Assembly: GCF_051622035.1 (NCBI RefSeq)
Contig: NC_135355.1
Location: forward strand, 9,486,501 to 9,550,500
Direction of reading: 5' to 3'
From: Arctopsyche grandis
Lineage: Eukaryota > Arthropoda > Insecta > Trichoptera > Hydropsychidae
DNA length: 64,000 nucleotides
Numbering within the stretch: position 1 is the first letter of the stretch; each line of letters begins with the position of its first letter. The position numbers were made by a program, and so were the translations under genes. The notes beneath the pieces were generated by a model. That model saw nothing but the letters and a program-made list of their open reading frames with translations, was not told where the DNA came from and ran no database searches. Positions 58,007-64,000 of this stretch are shown here, piece after piece.

Positions 58007-61000
58007 TCATCATCATTTACAGCCATTCGCCATCCACTGCTGGATGAAGGCCTCTCCAACACGCTTCCACTCGTCTCTGTTTTGCGCAACACTCATCCAT
58101 CTCATTCCGCACATTTTCCTAATTTCGTTCACCCATCTTCCTTGCGGTCTTCCTTTTACTCTTTTGCCTTCTCTCGGGTACCATTCAAGCACTTCTTTTG
58201 TCCACCTTTCGTCCATCCTCCTAGCTACGTGACCCGCCCATTGCCATTTCAATCTCTTCACTCTATCCACTATGTCCACTACCCTTGTCATATTTCTCAC
58301 CCACGTGTTCCGCTTCCTGTCTTTCCTCGTTATGCCAAGCATACAGCGTTCCATACTTCTTTGAGTGCATTGGATTTTATTTTGCATCTTGGCGTTCAGT
58401 GTCCAAGTTTCACATCCATACGTCATCACTGGCAAAACGCATTGATCAAAGATCCTTTTCTTCAGGCAGAGTGGCATTTTTGATTTAAAAACAGCATTCA
58501 TCCGTCCAAATGCACTCCACCCTAATTTCATACGTCTCTTTATCTCTTCATTTTTACTACCAGACATGTCAATTATTTGACCTAAATATAAATAATTATT
58601 TACTACTTCTACTGGTTTATCATCTAAGGGGATGCTATCAGGCATGCAATAGCTATTGAACATTAGTTTAGTCTTATCTACGTTAATTTTTAATCCTACT
58701 TTTCTACTTTCCCTGTCCAGCTGTGTTAGTCTGATAAGTAGGTCAGCTGAATCACGAGCTACTAAAACTATATCGTCTGCGAACCGAAGGTGACTCAAAA
58801 AGCGACCATTGATGCTTACTCCGGCTGTATCCCAATCCAATTTCCTGAAAACTCCCTCAAGCACCGCATTGAATAACTTGGGCGAGATTGTATCTCCTTG
58901 TCTTACTCCTTTTCCTATGCTAAATCTATCTGTACCTGAAAAAATTTTAACCGAAGCTGTGGCATTCTTATATATTGCAGCTAACAGTCCCACATAGGGT
59001 TCCGGCACTCCCTGTGTTTTTAGAGCGTTAAGTACTGCATTATGACTAACTGTATCGAAGGCTTTCTCATAATCGACGAAACCTAGGCACAATGGCCGTT
59101 GATATTCGTTGGCGCGCTCGATTAGTTCGCCAACTACTTGGAGGTGGTCCATTGTGCTGAAATTTGCCCTAAACCCTGCCTGCTCTATAGGTTGGTTCTC
59201 GTCGAGGATATTCTTCAGCCTTTCTGTAATAACCTTCGTGAAGAGCTTGTAGACCGCTGAAAGTAGACTAATGGGTCGGTAGTTCTTGATATCGCTTTTG
59301 TCGCCTTTTTTGTGTATTAAAATGATAGTTGCGTTATTCCATCCTTCTGGTATAGCTTGGTTCTGGATGCATTTGCTGAAAAGCCTAGCTAAGATATTAA
59401 TTAGGGGGGGGCCGCCACATTTTAGTAAGTCAATGGGAATATTATCTTCCCCTGGGGTTTTTCCGTTCTTTGCAGTTTTTAGCGCGGCCTCTACTTCGCT
59501 AGGCAATACTGCAGGAACCCTTTGGCCGTGTGTCGATTCCAGAGCGGGGAATTGGCCGTTGTCGTTCTCGTATAGTTTTGCATAGAACGTGTAAACTCTG
59601 TCTATGATTTCTTCTCTATTCCTAATTATTACTCCGCTCTCTGATCTGATTGCGATCATTTGGTTTTTGCCTAAGAAAAGATCCTGTTTGCACTTTTTCA
59701 GGCTACGGTTATTCTTAATGGTATTTTCTATTAGCTTGCTGTTAAAATCCCTGACATCCCTGACTATTCTCTTTTTAATTTCCTTATTTACTAGATTGTA
59801 TTCTTGCTTATTATTATCCCTATCTAAATTCCTTTTATGCTTAATTAGGTTTTTTGTTTCCGCTGAAATTTTGCTTAATTTAATTTGTTTCCTGAATCCA
59901 CCTAATTTCTTACCTGTTGAGGTTAGAACCGAACTAATTACAGTGTTCAATTCCTCGATGTCTGCTTCTGGGTTTAATTTCCCGTATCGATTTCCAAGTT
60001 CGAGTTCGAATTCCTTTTTCCTAGACCTTAGTTGAGCGAAATCTGGAGAGTTACTGCATCCTTTTATTAATTTCCTACGTTCGCAATTTATATTAATGGC
60101 CATCTTGGCACGGACTAATCTGTGATCGCTACCTATATCTACTTTACTTAAAACACTAACGTCTTTAACGGAGTGCAGGGCATTTGTTAGGATGAAATCG
60201 ATCTCGTTTCTGTCTCCTTTAGGACTCTCCCAAGTCCACTTATTGTTGGTGTTTTTCCTGAAAAATGAATTAGTGATAAAGAGCCTGTTGTGTTCTGCGA
60301 ATTCTATGAGGCGATCGCCTCTGTCGTTTCTTTGGCCGGTACCAAAATTGCCTACTGCTCTTTCAGTATTTGCCTTTTGTCCTATTTTTGCGTTAAAGTC
60401 GCCCATGATTATTTTAAAGTGGTGACGGCTATTATCGTATGCGTCCTGTATTTTTTCGTAGAAGTCTTCTATTTCCTCGTCTGGGTGGCTAGATGTGGGG
60501 GCGTACACTTGGAAGATTTGACAAGTGTACCTGCTCGAGATTCTTAATACTATATAGCATATACGTTCCGATATGTCGCTTATTTCTATAATATTTCTTT
60601 CTATTCTCTTATTGATAAGAAACCCTACTCCTCCTATTCTACCATTTGGTAGCCCTCTCCAGTAGAGACAGTTACCACTTTTTAGGATTACTTGGTTTTG
60701 CTGTTTTCGTCTTACTTCACTAAGTCCTACTATATCCCATTTGATATTTTCTAATTCATTCTCTAATGCAAGCACACTTCCTTCACTCGATAACGTTCTT
60801 ACATTGTACGTGGCTAAATACAGGTTTCTATTAGCTAAGCTATCATCCATCGTCACTCTTACCTTGTTGGAGGTTTGGATATTATTTTTCTCGCATTTAT
60901 CCAAGATGTGTTGAGAAAAAGGCGGTACTTGAGAGAGATTTCCATTCAAGGAGTGAGTTCTTACCGCCATAGACTCTTCTCTGTGGTCAGCTTTGACAGA

Positions 61001-61140
61001 TAGTCATCCTAGGTATCACTTGGATCACTTATGAGTTATTACATGCCATTTAACAGGGTTACTTTGTAAGTGAAAGTAGTTAGTTATGATAATAATAGAT
61101 TAGCAATTGTTATACTACTTTTTTACAGATCTTTATCGTG
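58004..61140 (-). mobile_element. RTE-type non-LTR retrotransposon, apparently full-length
   Basis: One long ORF, a 5' flank of uncertain length (set here to about 61140), and a 3' end made only of a TGATGATGATGAT repeat leading into (TA)n. At least five truncated relatives lie in this window (3454, 16318, 22280, 29150, 56177). The intact ORF suggests a young, possibly active copy. No target duplication is readable, because the 3' side merges with microsatellite and the 5' edge is not defined. Confidence 0.85.
58013..60970 (-). CDS. RTE endonuclease/reverse transcriptase polyprotein
   Basis: 985 residues, uninterrupted, about the usual length of an RTE ORF2. The N-terminal APE-like endonuclease (about 50-285) carries TYNVRTL (~54), GLSEVRR with the catalytic Glu (~85), MGDFNAKIG (~189) and SDH (~281), so its active-site motifs look complete. 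A charged linker leads to the reverse transcriptase (about 540-790): NYRPISLLSAVYK, EQAGFRANFST, GFVDYEKAFDTV, GVRQGDTISPKLFN, the FADD catalytic motif and KINVDKTKLMF. The C-terminal region (YGCETWTL, KWQWAGHVARRMDERWTKEV, FIQQWMANGCK) is typical of RTE. The product would nick host DNA and copy its own RNA there by target-primed reverse transcription. The stop codon is the first TGA of the 3' tail. The start Met at 60970 is the first in frame; a downstream Met (about residue 41) is an alternative. Confidence 0.95.
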   Translation of the reverse strand: MAVRTHSLNGNLSQVPPFSQHILDKCEKNNIQTSNKVRVTMDDSLANRNLYLATYNVRTLSSEGSVLALENELENIKWDIVGLSEVRRKQQNQVILKSGNCLYWRGLPNGRIGGVGFLINKRIERNIIEISDISERICYIVLRISSRYTCQIFQVYAPTSSHPDEEIEDFYEKIQDAYDNSRHHFKIIMGDFNAKIGQKANTERAVGNFGTGQRNDRGDRLIEFAEHNRLFITNSFFRKNTNNKWTWESPKGDRNEIDFILTNALHSVKDVSVLSKVDIGSDHRLVRAKMAININCERRKLIKGCSNSPDFAQLRSRKKEFELELGNRYGKLNPEADIEELNTVISSVLTSTGKKLGGFRKQIKLSKISAETKNLIKHKRNLDRDNNKQEYNLVNKEIKKRIVRDVRDFNSKLIENTIKNNRSLKKCKQDLFLGKNQMIAIRSESGVIIRNREEIIDRVYTFYAKLYENDNGQFPALESTHGQRVPAVLPSEVEAALKTAKNGKTPGEDNIPIDLLKCGGPPLINILARLFSKCIQNQAIPEGWNNATIILIHKKGDKSDIKNYRPISLLSAVYKLFTKVITERLKNILDENQPIEQAGFRANFSTMDHLQVVGELIERANEYQRPLCLGFVDYEKAFDTVSHNAVLNALKTQGVPEPYVGLLAAIYKNATASVKIFSGTDRFSIGKGVRQGDTISPKLFNAVLEGVFRKLDWDTAGVSINGRFLSHLRFADDIVLVARDSADLLIRLTQLDRESRKVGLKINVDKTKLMFNSYCMPDSIPLDDKPVEVVNNYLYLGQIIDMSGSKNEEIKRRMKLGWSAFGRMNAVFKSKMPLCLKKRIFDQCVLPVMTYGCETWTLNAKMQNKIQCTQRSMERCMLGITRKDRKRNTWVRNMTRVVDIVDRVKRLKWQWAGHVARRMDERWTKEVLEWYPREGKRVKGRPQGRWVNEIRKMCGMRWMSVAQNRDEWKRVGEAFIQQWMANGCK

Positions 61141-61263
61141 AGACGCCTCTTTGGAGACAACGGATTTATATATGTGAGTGCGGTTTGCAATTTAATATTT
61201 TAATAATAAATTTAGTAAAGAATATAAAATTACACGAATTACTTTAATATAAATTAAATATGA

Positions 61264-61302
<39 letters not shown>

Positions 61303-61344
61303 ATCTGCAAACAAATGTATTTTACACATCTTAATTACAGATTT
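61141..61344. repeat. Short AT-rich segment with (TA)n at 61268-61301
   Basis: About 34 bp of AT repeats; otherwise nothing recognised. The 5' UTR of the RTE may extend into this segment. Confidence 0.6.
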
Positions 61345-61435
61345 ATGCAGAAATATTATTTTCAATCGAGGTCAGCACATGGGATCGAACCCAGTGTTAG
61401 GCAGAAGCCTAACGATCGAGCTATGCTGCTGGCAA
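61345..61435 (-). mobile_element. SINE head fragment (tRNA-like)
   Basis: The minus strand reads GCCAGCAGCATAGCTCGATC, then TTAGGCTTCTGCCTAACACT and a perfect box B GGTTCGATCCC. Only the head is present; the body and hairpin are missing. It matches the head of the copy at 47748-48163. Confidence 0.8.
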
Positions 61436-63562
61436 ATAAATAATAAATAATAATACGTAATAAAAAAATAAATAAACAAATAAAATTTAAACGGAACTTC
61501 TAATAATTCAGCGTAAATACGGTGAGATTAACTTGAAAAGGCTGCGATGTATTCATGACACGGCTGCCGTTCGTTTTCGTGTGCATTGGCGGTGCAGTGA
61601 GATGCAAGCGCGTCACGTAACCGTGGTGCAGCAGCCAAGCCAAGCTATCGAGGTGGAGTTGGTGCAGTGCTACGGCGTAGCTGCGCGGGCCGTGGAACAT
61701 GTAAGGGCGCACACCCACTGCAATCCAATGCGATGCGATGCAATGCGATGCGGTGGTTTGGAAACGCTTCCACAGCGCTGGCTACGAATAGAATTTACCC
61801 CATATGGGGCCCGGTCCCGTCTACGCCGTAGCTATCTATCGTCGAGCCTCCGTGGGGTGAGGCCCTACACCCTGAATGCTTCAAACTTACCTACTATTCT
61901 AAGGCCGTGCCGAATAAAGCCACCAATTTTATTCCTATCCGAACCGCAATATTTTCCATTTCGAAATTCCGCAAATAATTAAACACATGCATGTTTTGAT
62001 TTTTGTTTTTAGTACACAATAGAACTGGAGGATGGTTTTGAAAAGCAATCGACAATTATCGAATGGTTTATAACAATTTAACAAGAGTTAATTCAGGGCA
62101 CGGCAATACTAAAGTACTCGCAAAGAGCAACCAATGACAGGAAGGAGCGGGTCGAACGAGCCTCGCTTCCGAGCCTAGAGGGTCCGAAGTCAGGCAAAAT
62201 GAAGAAAATTGCACTTTTGTCATTTTTAAATATAATATTTACATATGTATAAAAACTTGAGACTAATATAAGTATGCATGTACAATGTATGAGACTTCAG
62301 TAAATTTTGGGGAAAGCATTTACATTATATTTTAAATTATATTCAAAGATCATAAAATATCCAAATATAATTAACCCAAATAGAATTAATTTCCAATGTC
62401 GTAACAACTATGGGCTTTGTTCGTACGGCGCGTAATTAATTGCATTCTATGGCGTAGCAGTCACGTGTAGACTTGCCTACGTGTTACATTAGCTTTCATT
62501 ATTCGCTCATCAGAATGTATATTGACTCTGCTGAAACGACGCTTGACCGCAAATTAACGCCCAGCACATGCCTTTACAATGGAAATTTGAATTAGTTATA
62601 TATTATATGTACATCCCACGCAAATTTCGGCATCTACGTACATATGTACATAGTACATGAGAATTTAGACACATGTATATATCTATATACATACATATGT
62701 ACATATATACATTTAGTATTATAATAAGAAAATCTTGTTGATATTTACGGTTTCTAATATAAGTTATTAAATAATATAAGTTGGTATTTTGAAAAATATT
62801 TTTACTAATTAGCAACAATTTTAATTGAAATACCCACATTATGTTATGGTTTAGTGATGTCGAAACTAATAATTAGTTACTTGTAAATACATGGTTCAAA
62901 AGGCATTTCATTTCAGTAGGATGATCACAGACCTACATACGTACTACATTAACCGGTATTCACAGTTCATAGAATGTCATTTCATTCAATAGTAGCAATA
63001 TTTGATTTGTATTAATTCCATTTTGGATCTAGGAAACTCGGTGCAGCTTAAATTGACACAGTAATCGACAATTAATAATATTCATAACGATTATTTTGCT
63101 CTCTGTGAATTCGAATATGAAAATTGTTTCATACACACTTAATAAGTAAATAGCTCAAATATGTATATGGTCAGTAAATTTAGCAGTTAATCCGTATTTC
63201 TACCAATAAATCTGTAAAGCATAAAATATTTTTAAGGAATGATGCAATAATTTAAAAATACTAATGTTAGACTAGGTGACACAATTTAACGGCTAAAGTG
63301 CGTTTTACTGATAAAATTGAAACATCTAAAAAATGAAAATTCATATGTTTTTTCCTAATGTACCAATAAATTGGTAAATTTGTAAATAATAAATGGTAAA
63401 TTTGGACCCTATTACACGCATGTATGTAAACTCAATTTAACATCGTCTAAATTAGGTCAAATATTCGTATTCATACAAAGATTCAAGTTCAAATTATACA
63501 TAGGTCATCGACTCTAGAGAGTATTTAATTAATATTATGTATTAGATGTATTATGAGCATTT
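61436..63562. other. Unassigned DNA with GC-rich patch
   Basis: The patch at about 61540-61900 is GC-rich with a GATGC-type repeat (ATGCGATGCGATGCAATGCG, 61730). A 149-residue frame (61533-61982) overlaps an opposite frame and has no motif. A second, weaker patch lies at 62095-62200. The rest is AT-rich with TACATA tracts at 62625-62715. Confidence 0.4.
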
Positions 63563-63790
63563 ATAAGAATTGTAAATAGGTTTTTGAGCTCTTTTGCTTA
63601 TTATGCTGTACTCTAACATTAGAATAATATATGTAATACTATGATTACTAACAAAATTAAATTAAAATTGTAAAATAGAAAATGATCAGTAGATCAGTAG
63701 CTATTAAAATAGATATACATAAGATGTATTGTGAACATAATTTCGTAATAATAAAAAGCATTTAAAAATCAAAAAACAAAAAAATCAAAT
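63563..63790 (+). mobile_element. Second copy of the 6339-6540 insertion
   Basis: Plus strand: TAAGAATTGTAAATAGGTTT, GAGCTCTTTTGCTTATTATG, AAATGATCAGTAGATCAGTA and ATGTATTGTGAACATAATTT, ending AATAATAAAAAGCATTTAAA and an A-rich tail. It matches the complement of 6339-6540 end to end. Both copies start at nearly the same base, so the unit may be a short complete retroposon rather than a random truncation. Confidence 0.82.
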
Positions 63791-64000
63791 TATACATGCG
63801 TACCTTATGCTTATATGTATATGATATAATTGGATTTGAATTTTATTGACTAGCCCTTGTTTGAATGTGAAATTAGGTGAATGTTTGCCAATTCATTTCA
63901 TTTGCTGATCGTTTAGTTTACACTTTAAAAAATTAAATTCTCCTCAGTCAGAAATATACATACATATACATATACATAAATATATTCTATTTTTATTTAA
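63791..64000. other. AT-rich DNA at the window edge
   Basis: No feature recognised. Confidence 0.5.

Noticed and set aside
57860..60547. Several plus-strand frames, up to 207 residues
   Set aside because: They lie antisense to the RTE and LINE coding regions and share no motif of their own.
61533..61982. 149-residue plus-strand frame in GC-rich DNA
   Set aside because: It has a GATGC repeat, an opposing overlapping frame, and no domain; GC content alone favours long open frames.

Overview
The window is 64 kb of AT-rich eukaryotic DNA, almost certainly from an insect nuclear genome. Evidence: cytosolic-type tRNA-Ala genes with the G3:U70 identity pair, APE-type non-LTR retrotransposons of RTE and Jockey/CR1-like kinds, tRNA-headed SINEs, many small hAT-like and fold-back DNA elements, dense TACATA/TATGTA microsatellites, and no operon-like gene packing. 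The order cannot be fixed from sequence alone; Lepidoptera or another holometabolous order is plausible.

The window is gene-poor. The only clearly intact protein gene is the 985-residue endonuclease/reverse transcriptase ORF of an RTE-type retrotransposon (58013-60970, minus). Two host-like candidates are plus-strand terminal exons: 29447-29903 (a hydrophobic stretch followed by a basic, Ser/Pro-rich tail) and about 33855-34447 (acidic, followed at once by AATAAA, with its 5' part inside a 231-bp tandem duplication). I recognise neither. Two identical 73-nt tRNA-Ala(AGC) genes lie on the minus strand at 10215-10287 and 14616-14688.

Layout. 0-9 kb: DNA-element fragments (a hAT MITE with a perfect 8-bp target duplication at 1079-1296), an RTE fragment and a SINE at 3.5-4.4 kb, and a TATGAGCC-family MITE at 6.2-6.7 kb carrying a nested insertion. 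9-17 kb: two tRNA genes, LINE 3' ends, a fold-back hAT-like element, a nested TIR element, and a decayed autonomous hAT element with transposase C-terminus. 17-30 kb: more MITE copies, a 142-bp near-perfect palindrome, two fold-back elements, RTE scraps, a decayed Jockey-like LINE (28.0-28.9 kb), then the first candidate exon. 30-37 kb: an LTR-like block, a hairpin-ended LINE tail, a TIR element, the tandem duplication with the second candidate exon, and a LINE remnant with most of its RT missing. 37-53 kb: mostly unassigned AT-rich DNA with GC-richer islands, MITEs, and nested TIR/SINE/hAT insertions. 53-64 kb: a full-length SINE, SINE/LINE fragments back to back, the intact RTE element, a SINE head and unassigned DNA.

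The most notable signal is at the 3' ends of two retroelement families. A Jockey-like LINE family (10575, 30982, 34587) and a tRNA-headed SINE family (11842, 47769, 53500, 56775) both end in a 41-42-nt hairpin followed by an AT-rich A/T tail. The loops share sequence. The 10-bp stems differ at four consecutive positions on both arms, and pairing is kept in the best copies. This is what one expects of an RNA structure read by a reverse transcriptase, and it suggests the SINE is mobilised by a LINE of this lineage. The RTE family also ends with no 3' UTR: its stop codon is the first unit of its TGA-repeat tail.
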